Source of the DNA: Chloroflexi bacterium 54-19
GTDB taxonomy: Bacteria > Chloroflexota > Chloroflexia > Chloroheliales > Chloroheliaceae
DNA length: 39,415 nt
NCBI GenBank assembly: GCA_001898225.1
Contig: MKTJ01000079.1
Location: forward strand, 1 to 39,415
Reading direction: 5' to 3'
Shown one piece after another: positions 1 through 8,073 of the stretch. The notes below the pieces were generated by a model, which saw only the letters and a program-made list of their open reading frames with translations, was not told the DNA's origin and ran no database searches. The first letter of the stretch is position 1. The number at the start of each line of letters is the position of its first letter. Made by a program: the position numbers and the translations under genes.

Positions 1-103
1 TTTTTGTTGGCGCAATTAACTTGCACATTTTTTCGATGGATGTCAATTTTTACTAGCAATCAAGGTAAAGATGTAAAGCCATTTATAGACAAGGATTGAA
101 TTA

Positions 104-323
104 GGTAATGCGCCGTGAGCCATAAAAAGGGAAATCTGTATAGATCAGATCAATTCGGCGTTTGAGCTCAATTTCCCACTCACTCGGCTCTTTTTCTGGT
201 AATAAAGGCTCGATCGAGACACTTCAAGCAAGTTTGCCTGGGCTGAGAGAGCCAGTTCACTTTCGTCTCGTTCGACCAGGTTCATCCGGTTCGGTCGAGA
301 TACCAGCACTTTCAGTTTTTTTT
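104..323 (-). pseudogene. IS3-family transposase OrfB remnant (broken)
   Basis: Reading the minus strand in the -1 frame relative to the upstream OrfA gives the N-terminal part of an IS3-family OrfB: an ATG at 285, then a stretch with SRSSLYYQKK. A second frame jump near 190-196 (an A-run apparently one base short) is needed to continue into EPSEWEIELKRR, and the frame then reaches YGSRRIT. A TAA stop (101-103) follows at once, and none of the DDE catalytic core remains. Functional OrfB proteins of this family are usually well over 250 residues, so this is a truncated, frameshifted relic. The normal production route, -1 frameshifting on an A8 run (T8 on the plus strand, 316-323), is still visible. 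Confidence 0.75.
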
Positions 324-614
324 CAACCAGTTAAGCTGGGTGGTGAGCTTACCGATTTCGGTGTAGAGTTTTTCTTTTACTTTATCGTGCTGCTCGGTGA
401 TGGCGGCCAGGTGCTTTTGAAACTGAGCCTCTTCAGCGAAATTTGAGGGCATCGCTGTTAAAGCGGCTTCCCGCCAGCGTCTTAACTGGGTAGGGTGAAC
501 GCCGTGTTTGGAAGCAATCTGGGTCAGAGTTTGCTCTTCTTTGAGGAGTTCCTGGACAATTTGGGCTTTGAAAGCCGGTGAATATTTCTTTCTGGGTGTT
601 GTCATAATCGTCAT
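312..614 (-). CDS. IS3-family transposase OrfA (HTH subunit)
   Basis: A 100-residue protein with the classic OrfA layout. An N-terminal helix-turn-helix opens with RKKYSPAFKAQIVQELL and continues through ASKHGVHPTQLRRWR. A charged, coiled-coil-prone C-terminus ends in LNWLKKN. OrfA recognises the element ends and normally joins OrfB by -1 frameshifting; the A AAA AAA slippery run lies in its last codons. The frame is intact and starts at ATG 614, with a second ATG at 605. Because OrfB next door is destroyed, this copy cannot transpose on its own. The bases upstream (about 615-660) probably hold the element's outer end, but no matching opposite end is visible. Confidence 0.85.
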   Translation of the reverse strand: MTIMTTPRKKYSPAFKAQIVQELLKEEQTLTQIASKHGVHPTQLRRWREAALTAMPSNFAEEAQFQKHLAAITEQHDKVKEKLYTEIGKLTTQLNWLKKN

Positions 615-660
615 TATACACCCGATTCGACTTTCACCGATTGTCCGAATTCGCTAACCC
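615..660. repeat. Probable outer end of the IS3 remnant
   Basis: The short A/T-mixed stretch just outside OrfA is where the left terminal inverted repeat of an IS3 element would lie. The opposite end was lost with OrfB, so the repeat cannot be verified by pairing. Called from position only. Confidence 0.25.
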
Positions 661-721
661 ATTATAACTCTTGCCGGTAGGAAAATTAAAACCAGCCCGG
701 TAACAGGTAATTTATAAAAGA

Positions 722-747
722 GGTTTGGTTACCAGTGGAAGCAAACC
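722..747 (-). terminator. Weak hairpin downstream of acoX
   Basis: GGTTTG (722-727) pairs with CAAACC (742-747). On the minus strand the second arm is followed by TCTTTTAT. It lies about 80 bases past the acoX stop and could end the aco transcript. The stem is only six pairs and the loop is long, so this is tentative. Confidence 0.3.
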
Positions 748-824
748 AAAAACCACCCTTCAGGCGTGCGGAATTTGCTTTCAGGTGGCAGGATAGCGAG
801 GAATTACAAATACTTTGAGGCGCA

Positions 825-1823
825 CTATTCCGGTTTATAGGCTGTCAGGGCTTGCCGGGTATCCAGGACCCAGGGGCCTGCCGCGCTCAATTCAACGCTC
901 AAGGGATCACCAGGCCGGGCTACTAAATCTCTTTCCCCATCGAAACCCAGCGTCACAGTCTGCTCGAACTGGAGCGGAACTTCCACTCCTATCTCAAGTT
1001 CATTTTTCCTGGCAATGCTAACCTCGGCGAAAAGGCCCGGCCCTACCGGGGCCTGCACTACCCGACCACCAGGGCCAAAAACAAGGTGCAAACCGCGTGA
1101 CCCTTCCGCCGGGATGTTACCCAGGGCGCCGCCAATCGCCGAAAGCCCGATATTCCAGGGTTGGGCCCGTGTCAAAAAGAGTTCAAGCAGATGTGAAACG
1201 TCCCAGATTGCTTTAGCCCCGATAAAATTATCGCTGGCAACGGCCAGGTCCACCAGGGCCAGGTCGACCATAACCCCTGCCCGCTTGATTTTTAAAACTT
1301 TTGAACGCCAGCAGGCCGCAGGAAGGTCGATTTTACCGGCCGCAAAAAGTCCGGCGGCGTACCCGGCAGTAGTACCTTCTTGAAATTCGGGGAAAACATT
1401 GTTGGTCCCGGTGGAAATGGGCAACAAGGGGGTATCCGGGCCGCTCCCTTTAAAAACGGCCCGGTTGGTGCCATCCCCACCGAGGGTGATAATACAACTC
1501 ACTCCCGCCGCCGCCATAAGCGCCGCCGCTGTAGTAGAGTCTTCCTGGCGGTTGGTCATGGGGAATTCAACCGGGATACCCTGGGGCCCGGTCTCAGCCA
1601 GCGTGGAAAAAGCCCCGGCGCAAATCCCGGTATTATCGGGCATGTAGTAGACCTGCTCCACCCCGGCCGCTTCCAGGCCCCGCAAAAGACGGCGAACGGT
1701 TGCCCCTTTTTCGTGGTTGGTCACAACCCAGCCCTGGGTGACAAGCCGGCGAATATCTTTACCCGAGGCGGGATTTACAATTAGACCGACCGCGCCGGGA
1801 CGGTTTGAAAGTTGATGGCTCAG
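825..1823 (-). CDS. acoX: AcoX-like ATP-NAD-kinase-fold protein
   Basis: Member of the NAD-kinase/AcoX fold. The phosphate-binding GGDGT motif lies near residues 115-119 of the full protein, followed by the STGTNN segment. A GTG start at 1724 would cut off the first part of the fold. The same frame upstream reads VGLIVNPASGKDIRRLV, which is the typical AcoX N-terminus. The only in-frame stop above this is TAA just before a CTG at 1823, and no ATG, GTG or TTG was found between. I therefore place the start at CTG 1823, overlapping the E2 stop as CTGA, with GGAG about 10 bases upstream. That gives 332 residues, a usual length. AcoX accompanies acetoin dehydrogenase genes in many bacteria, but its reaction is not settled. 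Confidence 0.85.
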   Translation of the reverse strand: MSHQLSNRPGAVGLIVNPASGKDIRRLVTQGWVVTNHEKGATVRRLLRGLEAAGVEQVYYMPDNTGICAGAFSTLAETGPQGIPVEFPMTNRQEDSTTAAALMAAAGVSCIITLGGDGTNRAVFKGSGPDTPLLPISTGTNNVFPEFQEGTTAGYAAGLFAAGKIDLPAACWRSKVLKIKRAGVMVDLALVDLAVASDNFIGAKAIWDVSHLLELFLTRAQPWNIGLSAIGGALGNIPAEGSRGLHLVFGPGGRVVQAPVGPGLFAEVSIARKNELEIGVEVPLQFEQTVTLGFDGERDLVARPGDPLSVELSAAGPWVLDTRQALTAYKPE

Positions 1824-3067
1824 TTAAACAATTCTCCCGGGCTCTCTAGCTGCAACCGCACATCCTTGAGGAAGGCAGCAGCAGGCGCGCCATCAGCGAT
1901 ACGGTGGTCGAACGAAAGACTGAGCCAGAGCATTTTGCAAATAGCGATTTTTCCATCTATAATCCCGGCCCGTTCGTTAATCCGGCCCACCCCCAGGATA
2001 GCCACCTGGGGCGGGTTGATAATCGGGGTAAACATATCTACCCCGGACGTACCCAGGTTCGTGATAGTAAAGGTGCCGCCGCTATTGTTTTCGATGGTCA
2101 GGGCATGGCGGCGAGCCAGGTCGCTCACCCGTTGGATTTCCGCCGCCAACTCTGCCACCGAACGCGACCCGGCATCCGGGATGACCGGGACGACCAATCC
2201 TTCATCCAGGTTTACGGCTATTCCCAGGTTCAACTTTGAATGTAGCCTGATTGAATCGCCCTCCAGGGCCGCGTTCAAATAGGGGTGGCGGGGCAGGGTC
2301 AGGGCCACCGCTTTGGCTATTAAGGCCGTATAACTGAGGTTGGTGCCTTCGGCCTTGAGGGCCTCCCGCCGGTCCACCAACCGGGTTATATCGGCTTCCG
2401 CGCTGATAGTAAGTTGGGCCATTTCGCGCAGGCTGCGGGCCATGCGGTCCCCGATTACCCGTCGCAACCCGCTATAGGGTACAAGCTTGCCTTCCTCGCT
2501 CGGCGCGGCGCCGGCACCGGCAGCAGGGGAGGAAGCCCCGGCTTCGGCCCTGGCACCCAGGTAACGTTTAACCTCCTCCTCGCCAATTCTCCGCACAGTA
2601 CCCCCGGTGAAAGCGGCTACTTCCTCCAGGGTCAAGTTGTTCTCGCGGAGCAGCCGTTTGGCGGCCGGGGAAGCGACTACTTCGGCCAGGGTAACTGTTT
2701 GGCCGGGTGCCTGAGCCGCAACCGGGGCTGCGGCCTGACTCACCGGACCGGCCGCCACCGGGAACGGGGCCGGGGTAGGAGGGAATGCAGCGGTTTGCCG
2801 GGATTGCAAGATGGCCCATTCTTCGGCGGTGCCGAGGCGAGCCAGCACCGCGCCGGGGGTAACGGCCTGGCCGACATCAGCCTTTATTTCGAGCAAAATA
2901 CCGTCGGCGGGCGCCTCGACTTCCAGGTTGACTTTTTCGACAATCAACTCGGCCAGCAAATCACCCTGCCGGACGGGCGCGCCGGGCTTTTTGAACCAGG
3001 CTGAAACGGCCGCTTCATCCGCCTCGCTTTTGTCGGCCCAGCCCTCCATTTTGACATCAATTGCCAT
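1820..3067 (-). CDS. acoC: Dihydrolipoamide acyltransferase E2 of a 2-oxoacid/acetoin dehydrogenase
   Basis: A 415-residue E2 core subunit. The lipoyl domain (1-80) carries the lipoylated lysine at K45 in VEKVNLEV. An Ala/Pro-rich linker follows, then a peripheral subunit-binding domain (about 131-170, SPAAKRLLRENN to VKRYLG). The catalytic domain (about 190-415) holds the active-site motif DHRIADG (H388, D392). It transfers the acyl (acetyl) group from the E1-bound intermediate to CoA. It starts nine bases after acoB and its stop overlaps the proposed acoX start, so the four genes are probably one operon. Substrate is inferred from acoX; by sequence alone it could serve pyruvate or a branched-chain oxoacid. 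Confidence 0.9.
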   Translation of the reverse strand: MAIDVKMEGWADKSEADEAAVSAWFKKPGAPVRQGDLLAELIVEKVNLEVEAPADGILLEIKADVGQAVTPGAVLARLGTAEEWAILQSRQTAAFPPTPAPFPVAAGPVSQAAAPVAAQAPGQTVTLAEVVASPAAKRLLRENNLTLEEVAAFTGGTVRRIGEEEVKRYLGARAEAGASSPAAGAGAAPSEEGKLVPYSGLRRVIGDRMARSLREMAQLTISAEADITRLVDRREALKAEGTNLSYTALIAKAVALTLPRHPYLNAALEGDSIRLHSKLNLGIAVNLDEGLVVPVIPDAGSRSVAELAAEIQRVSDLARRHALTIENNSGGTFTITNLGTSGVDMFTPIINPPQVAILGVGRINERAGIIDGKIAICKMLWLSLSFDHRIADGAPAAAFLKDVRLQLESPGELFN

Positions 3068-3076
3068 AGCGTTAAC

Positions 3077-4114
3077 CTACATCCGGGCCAGGTTACGAGC
3101 GGCTTCGATAATTTTCTCGGCGTTGGGCAGGACAAACTGCTCCATCGGGCGGCTGTAAGGAATCGGTACATCGGGTACAGCCAGCCGTTTCACCGGGGCA
3201 TCAAGGTAGTCGAGCGCTTCTTCGACCACCCTGGCGCAAATCTCGCCACTCATTCCAAAGCTTAGATAATCTTCATCCACAATCAGTAACCGGTGGGTCT
3301 TTTTGACCGATTCGACTATCGTAGCCGTGTCAAGCGGGACAAGCGTGCGCAGGTCAATCACCTCGGCCTGGATGCCTTCAGCGGCCAGTTGTTTGGCGGC
3401 ATCCATGGCCCGGTGAACCATTATGCCGAGCGTGACAATTGTGACGTTATCCCCGGCCTGTTTGATAGCCGCTTTGCCGAAAGGAATTGTATAGGGTTCT
3501 TCCGGCACGTGGGCCATGGCCGAGGGCAAAGGGGTCATCCAACCCAGGCCCATGATGCCCTTGTGCATGAAAAACATCACCGGGTTATCGTCCCGGATAG
3601 CGCTAATCATCAGGCCCTTGGCGTCGTAGGCGTTGGAAGGCACCACGATTTTCAGGCCCGGCAGGTGAGCAAAGAGGCCGTAAAGGCACTGGGAGTGCTG
3701 GGCCGCGTCGCTGTAGCCGCCCCCAAAAGCGGTCGTGAGGACCACCGGGATTTTCTGGTTGCCCCCCGACATATAGGTGTTTTTCGCCAGATGGTTGTAA
3801 ATCTGGTCCATGCAGACCCCGAAGAAATCGACAAACATCAACTCTACGATAGGCCGCATGCCTTCCATCGCGGCCCCCGTGGCCGCCCCGATAAAGGCCG
3901 TTTCCGAAATAGGGGTGTCCATAATCCGGTCCCCGCCGAACCGCTCGAAAAGGCCGGTCGTTGAACCAAAGATACCGCCGTAAACGCCTACATCCTCGCC
4001 CATCACAAAGACCGAAGGGTCGCGCTCCATCTCCTGGGCGATACCTTCGGCGATAGCTTTTGAAGTGGTCAACAGGCGTTCGGTCTGGGTCGCGTTATCC
4101 ATTACCTGGCTCAT
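3077..4114 (-). CDS. acoB: Dehydrogenase E1 component, beta subunit (acetoin or pyruvate type)
   Basis: A 345-residue transketolase-like E1 beta subunit. Recognisable family segments include VFVMGEDVGVYGGIFGST near the N-terminus, DTPISETAFIGAATGAAMEG, and a C-terminal transketolase domain with VEVIDLRTLVPLD-type sequence and LLIVDEDYLSFGMSGEI. It pairs with the alpha subunit to form the thiamine-diphosphate site. The ATG at 4114 is preceded by GGGAGG at good spacing; another ATG four bases earlier is out of frame. Gap to acoA is 57 bases and to acoC nine bases. Confidence 0.9.
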   Translation of the reverse strand: MSQVMDNATQTERLLTTSKAIAEGIAQEMERDPSVFVMGEDVGVYGGIFGSTTGLFERFGGDRIMDTPISETAFIGAATGAAMEGMRPIVELMFVDFFGVCMDQIYNHLAKNTYMSGGNQKIPVVLTTAFGGGYSDAAQHSQCLYGLFAHLPGLKIVVPSNAYDAKGLMISAIRDDNPVMFFMHKGIMGLGWMTPLPSAMAHVPEEPYTIPFGKAAIKQAGDNVTIVTLGIMVHRAMDAAKQLAAEGIQAEVIDLRTLVPLDTATIVESVKKTHRLLIVDEDYLSFGMSGEICARVVEEALDYLDAPVKRLAVPDVPIPYSRPMEQFVLPNAEKIIEAARNLARM

Positions 4115-4171
4115 CCATTTATCCTCCCTGTAAAATCTTCTAAAGTTTCAAATTCAAAATGCAGGACCGGC

Positions 4172-5170
4172 TCAAACAAACACATGCTTGAGAGCGTCCG
4201 CAGGTTGAGGATAGGGACTTTGCCGGGCGAATTCGATGGCTTCCTTAACTTTCTCGGCGGCTTCCTGGTCGAGCGCGACGAGGTCGCCTTCGGAGATAGC
4301 GCCCTGCTCGATTAGCTGGCGGCCTAACTTATTAATGGGGTCGCTCTCGCGCAATTTCGCTACCTCATCTTTGGGCCGGTAAAGCTCGGGGTCGCCCTGG
4401 AAATGGCCCAGGTAGCGGTAGGTTTTGACTTCCATCAGGCTGGGGCCTTCCCCGCGCCGGGCCCGCGCGACCGCTTCTCTGGCCGCTTCGTAGACAGCCA
4501 GCACATCGTTTTCCGCTATTTCAAAGCCGGGGATACCGTAGGAAGCAGCCCGGTCGGCATTGTTGGCAATCGAAGTAGATTTGGACTTGGGGACTGAAAT
4601 AGCGTAAGAATTATCCTCGCAGACAAAAATTACCGGCAGTTTCCAGAGGGCTGCCAGGTTGAGCGACTCGTGGAAAGAACCTTGATTGGCCGTACCTTCC
4701 CCGAAGAAGCTGACGGCTACCCAATCTTTGCCGTTCTTTTTGGCGGCCAGGGCCGCGCCGCAGGCTACCGGCATCCCCGCGCCGATAATACCGCTACAGC
4801 CGAACTTCTTTTGCTGGTCGAACAGGTGCATGTGGCCGCCTTTGCCGTGGCCTAAGCCGGTATCTTTGCCAAAAATTTCGGCAGCCATTTTTTTAAGGTC
4901 AACCCCTTTGGCAATCGCGAAGTGATGGGCGCGGTGGGGCGCGGTGACGGTATCATTATCGTTCAGGTGGGCACAAACCCCGACTGCTACCGGTTCCTGT
5001 CCGGCGGCAAGGTGCATTTCACCCGGCACCGTACCTCCGGCTATATCGAAAACCGGCATTTTACCTTCCATGTAAACGTTCACCATGGTTTCCTCAAAGT
5101 TGCGGATAATCGCCATGGTCCGGTACATTGAAATAAGGGTTTGAGCGTCAAGGGAGTTGGTTTTCGCCAT
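4172..5170 (-). CDS. acoA: Dehydrogenase E1 component, alpha subunit (acetoin or pyruvate type)
   Basis: A 332-residue thiamine-diphosphate-dependent E1 alpha subunit. The ThDP/Mg motif begins GEGTANQG (157-164) and runs to EDNSYAIS (185-192). The HRAHHFAIAKG segment and the GHGKGGHMHLFD loop are standard for the family. It decarboxylates or cleaves the substrate and passes the acyl group to E2. The start is well defined: AAGGAGG lies seven bases before the ATG at 5170. It is the first gene of the acoABCX-type series. The acetoin assignment rests on the downstream acoX; pyruvate is the main alternative. Confidence 0.9.
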   Translation of the reverse strand: MAKTNSLDAQTLISMYRTMAIIRNFEETMVNVYMEGKMPVFDIAGGTVPGEMHLAAGQEPVAVGVCAHLNDNDTVTAPHRAHHFAIAKGVDLKKMAAEIFGKDTGLGHGKGGHMHLFDQQKKFGCSGIIGAGMPVACGAALAAKKNGKDWVAVSFFGEGTANQGSFHESLNLAALWKLPVIFVCEDNSYAISVPKSKSTSIANNADRAASYGIPGFEIAENDVLAVYEAAREAVARARRGEGPSLMEVKTYRYLGHFQGDPELYRPKDEVAKLRESDPINKLGRQLIEQGAISEGDLVALDQEAAEKVKEAIEFARQSPYPQPADALKHVFV

Positions 5171-5349
5171 TGATAAACCTCCTTAACAATTTTAAATTTT
5201 CAAAAGCTGGTTATAGTTAGTAATCCAAAGGTGGTTAGACCTAAAAATCATTTTGTTACCATTTACTCGCTCCAGGGGCCTAAAGCGGCCGGCCCACATT
5301 AAATGGTAGAATCCGGTATTGTGTAGTGTGAATACTTCGATTTTAAACC

Positions 5350-5355
5350 ATAATA
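5350..5355 (-). promoter_or_regulatory. Possible -10 box of the aco operon
   Basis: The minus strand reads TATTAT here, about 180 bases before the acoA start. A -35 region 17-19 bases upstream would fall inside the inverted repeat at 5375-5407. There is no good -35 consensus, which would fit an activated or repressed promoter. Confidence 0.3.
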
Positions 5356-5374
5356 GGAAGAAAGTCTGTACATT

Positions 5375-5407
5375 AAAAGTTAGCACTATTTTTTGATGCT
5401 AACTTTT
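5375..5407. promoter_or_regulatory. Inverted repeat AAAAGTTAGCA, candidate operator or terminator
   Basis: AAAAGTTAGCA (5375-5385) is mirrored exactly by TGCTAACTTTT (5397-5407) across an 11-base spacer. It lies between the XRE gene stop (5424) and acoA. The same word, AAAAGTTAGC, recurs once at 6288-6297 in front of the second E2 gene. That makes a binding site for the intervening XRE regulator plausible. It could instead be the transcription terminator of the XRE gene, though no separate T-run follows the stem. Confidence 0.5.
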
Positions 5408-5423
5408 AGTTTGGATAGCCCGG

Positions 5424-6227
5424 TTATTCGGTTGGGAGCAAACTGAGGATTTCTTCGGTGGCGGGGTCGACGGGGAAAAAGGTCAGGGCTAAGAGTTGCG
5501 AATACTGGTCGAAAGAGGTTTGAACCAGGCGGCAGCGAAAGATTCCGCCATCAAGCGCCCCCGGTACCCGGATGGCCCATTCCCGGCCCATGAATAAATC
5601 GGCCTGGCCCGGGTAGCTTTCCTGCCAGGCCCGTTCGAAACCGGCTTCTTTTTGCAGGTTGTAAAATAAAGCCTGGTATTCCGGTTCACTCTGCAACCCC
5701 AGGGTGCTACGCTGGAACAGGGCTAACTGGTACCGGGAGAACTCATCCCATTCCACGAAAGCGTTCCGTAGTGGGCCGTTACCATCGTAAAGCAAGCGCA
5801 GCCAGTTACGCTGGGGCGCGGAAATTCTTTCGAGAGAGAGACCGAAAGCAGAATTTAACTGGTTGTTCCATTTCAGGACATTCCAGAACTGGTTCACGAC
5901 CAGGGCCGGGTAGGGGGCCATTTTATTAAGGTAAGCTTCAACAATTTTGTACAGCCGGGCCATTTCCGAGCTTGAAAGAACCTGTGGTAGCGGCGCAAAC
6001 CCGGCCGCCCGGAGCAGCAGGTTGGTCTGGTTAACGGTCAGGTTAAGACCATGGCGGGCGATATTCAGCAGGGTGGCGCGGGCCGGTTCGCGCTTGCCGC
6101 GTTCAATTTCGCCGTAATAGTTATGGGCAATATCGCTGGCGCGGGCTACTTCTTCCTGGGATTTGCTTCGTAGCTGGCGAAGCTGGCGCAAGAGGGGGCC
6201 AAGCTGGGAAATAGACTCGTTTTGCAT
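5424..6227 (-). CDS. XRE-family regulator with MmyB-like ligand-binding domain
   Basis: A 267-residue regulator. Residues ~8-65 form an XRE helix-turn-helix (LRQLRSKSQEEVARASDIAHNYYGEIERG). The rest matches the MmyB-like effector domain common in actinobacterial and Chloroflexota regulators: LYKIVEAYLNKMAPYPALVV, then NQFWNVLKWN and the LRLLYDG segment. Its effector is unknown; some characterised relatives are reported to bind fatty acids. It sits between acoA and a divergent second E2 gene, whose start is 91 bases away. It is the obvious local candidate to control both. Confidence 0.88.
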   Translation of the reverse strand: MQNESISQLGPLLRQLRQLRSKSQEEVARASDIAHNYYGEIERGKREPARATLLNIARHGLNLTVNQTNLLLRAAGFAPLPQVLSSSEMARLYKIVEAYLNKMAPYPALVVNQFWNVLKWNNQLNSAFGLSLERISAPQRNWLRLLYDGNGPLRNAFVEWDEFSRYQLALFQRSTLGLQSEPEYQALFYNLQKEAGFERAWQESYPGQADLFMGREWAIRVPGALDGGIFRCRLVQTSFDQYSQLLALTFFPVDPATEEILSLLPTE

Positions 6228-6287
6228 TAGCCGGAAGCCTATTTTAGAATAGAAATAATTTAAAAGGTTGCCTGGTAAATAATAACA

Positions 6288-6297
6288 AAAAGTTAGC
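6288..6297 (+). promoter_or_regulatory. AAAAGTTAGC single half-site upstream of second E2
   Basis: The ten-base word found twice in the acoA upstream repeat occurs here once, 21 bases before the ATG of the second E2 gene and in the divergent promoter region of the XRE gene. This suggests a shared operator. A single half-site may bind more weakly. Confidence 0.4.
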
Positions 6298-6318
6298 TAT
6301 TTTTCGAGGTGGGATTTT

Positions 6319-7545
6319 ATGACTATTCCAATTACCCTGCCAGGGTGGGAAGAGTTGAGTAGTGAGGAAGAAGCGGTTGTTATAAACTGGTTCGTACGGG
6401 CCGGGCAGAAGGTAGAAAGCCAGCGGTTACTGGCTGAAGTGATGGTTGAAAAAGTCAATATTGAAGTCAGCGCCCCGCAGTCCGGCACAATTGAAGCAAT
6501 CCTGGCCCCGGAAGGAACCATTGTGATTGCCGGTACTACCCTGGCCCTCCTTAATGAGAGTATATCGCCCGCCGAACCTGATCTTCCGGCCCCACCTCCC
6601 ACTCCAAAACCTGCCGAGAAATTCCCACCACTGGAAAGAACCAAAGAGCCCTTTGTGCTGGCTTCTCCGGCGGCCCGCCGCCTCGCAAAGGAGCTAAATC
6701 TAAACCTGGAAGTAATTTCCCAGAATTTAGACCACATCCACACCAGGCGCATAAATGAGGCAGCGGTTATGGACTACCTGGCCCTGGCTTCTGAAACTAA
6801 CCCCGGACACGAAATCCACGCCGTACCTGGCCGCCGCCAACCTCAATCACGCCTGAGAAAGCTTATTCGCAGTCGGGTTAGCCGCTCCAGCCAATTTGCG
6901 GCGCCTGTCACCCTCACCCGCAAGGAAGATATTACCGGCCTTTTGGCCTCGTTAGCCGCCCGGAACACCAAACCGGGGCCGGAAACGCCGCCCGTAACCC
7001 TGATGGCGGCAATCCTTAAAGCAACCGGACTGGCTTTACTCGATTACCCGCTCCTTAATTCTATCCTGGACGGCAGCGATATCATTTTTATGGACGAAAG
7101 AAACATCAGCCTGGTTCTGCCCATGGAGGAAGGGGTTATCCTTCCGGTAATACACCGGGTAGATAAACTTTCACTTGAGGAAATTGCCCTGGCAATGGCC
7201 GGCCTGGAAGCGGCCACCCGGCGTGAAACCCTCCAATTGAAAGATACTATAGGTAGCACTTTTACGATTAGCGACCTGGGTAGCTATGGCGTGGATAGCT
7301 TTACGCCTATCCTGAACCTGCCCCAGGCAGCCATTTTGGGTGTAGGACGGGTAATCACGGAATGGGTCCTACCGGATCAGGCTCAAGCAACCCGGGAAAA
7401 AGGACCGGTTGAAGTGCGCAAACTGGAACCGCACCGCTTTGTTACTTTCAGCCTGACCTTTGACCATAGAATCAGCGACGGGCCCTATTCGGCAGCCTTT
7501 TTGCAAAGAATGGCCGGTTACTTAACGGAGCCTGACCTGTTATAA
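6319..7545 (+). CDS. Second dihydrolipoamide acyltransferase (E2)
   Basis: A 408-residue E2 with the same architecture as acoC: lipoyl domain with K45 in VEKVNIEV, peripheral subunit-binding domain (about 118-155, SPAARRLAKELNLN), and catalytic domain ending in DHRISDG (H383). Both active motifs are intact, so it looks functional. GAGGTGG precedes the ATG at 6319. It stands alone, divergent from the XRE regulator, with no E1 or E3 of its own. It might form an alternative core for the acoAB E1, or serve an E1 encoded elsewhere. The sequence differs enough from acoC that it is not a recent duplicate. Confidence 0.88.
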   Translation: MTIPITLPGWEELSSEEEAVVINWFVRAGQKVESQRLLAEVMVEKVNIEVSAPQSGTIEAILAPEGTIVIAGTTLALLNESISPAEPDLPAPPPTPKPAEKFPPLERTKEPFVLASPAARRLAKELNLNLEVISQNLDHIHTRRINEAAVMDYLALASETNPGHEIHAVPGRRQPQSRLRKLIRSRVSRSSQFAAPVTLTRKEDITGLLASLAARNTKPGPETPPVTLMAAILKATGLALLDYPLLNSILDGSDIIFMDERNISLVLPMEEGVILPVIHRVDKLSLEEIALAMAGLEAATRRETLQLKDTIGSTFTISDLGSYGVDSFTPILNLPQAAILGVGRVITEWVLPDQAQATREKGPVEVRKLEPHRFVTFSLTFDHRISDGPYSAAFLQRMAGYLTEPDLL

Positions 7546-7560
7546 AATAAGCTGCGACCC

Positions 7561-7577
7561 GGCCCCATTTCGGGGCC
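7561..7577 (+). terminator. Hairpin after second E2 gene
   Basis: GGCCCC (7561-7566) pairs with GGGGCC (7572-7577) across a five-base loop, 15 bases past the E2 stop. The stem is strong but no T-run follows, so termination is only probable. Confidence 0.4.
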
Positions 7578-7631
7578 AAATTGTGGTAAAGTTTCCAACC
7601 AGGTACAATTTTATAAATCTACGGAAGTTTT

Positions 7632-7929
7632 ATGAGTGAGCCAGAAATGAAAGTTACGCAAGGGTCTACTAAAAAAACCGCTTCTGCAGGAAGAACTCGA
7701 CAGGGTTTACTGCCGACGGTTCACCATAAACCAGCGTCTTAAATTGTATGCCTCAGGGGACGTGGATTGGCGCTTGAGAGAACTTGAAAAAGAAAACCAA
7801 AGCCATTTAAAAAGAGCATCCGCGCGAAGAAGGCTACAAAATGAAAATAACAATTCAAATCGTCTTCGAAAATACCGAGCAGACACATATCAGGGAAGAC
7901 CCAGTTGTTTAAGAAATCTTCAGCTTTGA
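7632..7929 (+). pseudogene. Possible frameshifted small gene, unknown
   Basis: An ATG at 7632 opens a 36-codon frame (MSEPEMKVTQ...) that ends at TAA near 7742. In the +1 frame the DNA reads continuously from about 7658 to the TGA at 7929. That frame is charged and helical, with LLQEELDRVYCRRF and LKLYASGDVDWRLRELEKEN. The change of frame suggests one small gene broken by an indel, or chance. I do not recognise the protein. The rest of 7546-8073 shows nothing further. Confidence 0.25.
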
Positions 7930-8073
7930 GCGTACCGAGGATACTAAGGCTATCCGAAGCGCAAAATAAATTTGGACAACAATGCCGTCGATTATTTGCA
8001 CTTTTAATAACCAGTGTTCTCATAAGAAATTAACCCCATTTCTGGAATACCCGAATAGAACCAAAAACAGTTG

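Noticed and set aside
1904..3158. Several long plus-strand frames over the aco genes
   Set aside because: They are antisense to E2 and E1 genes with clear motifs, have no ribosome sites and no recognisable domains; high G/C third positions explain them.
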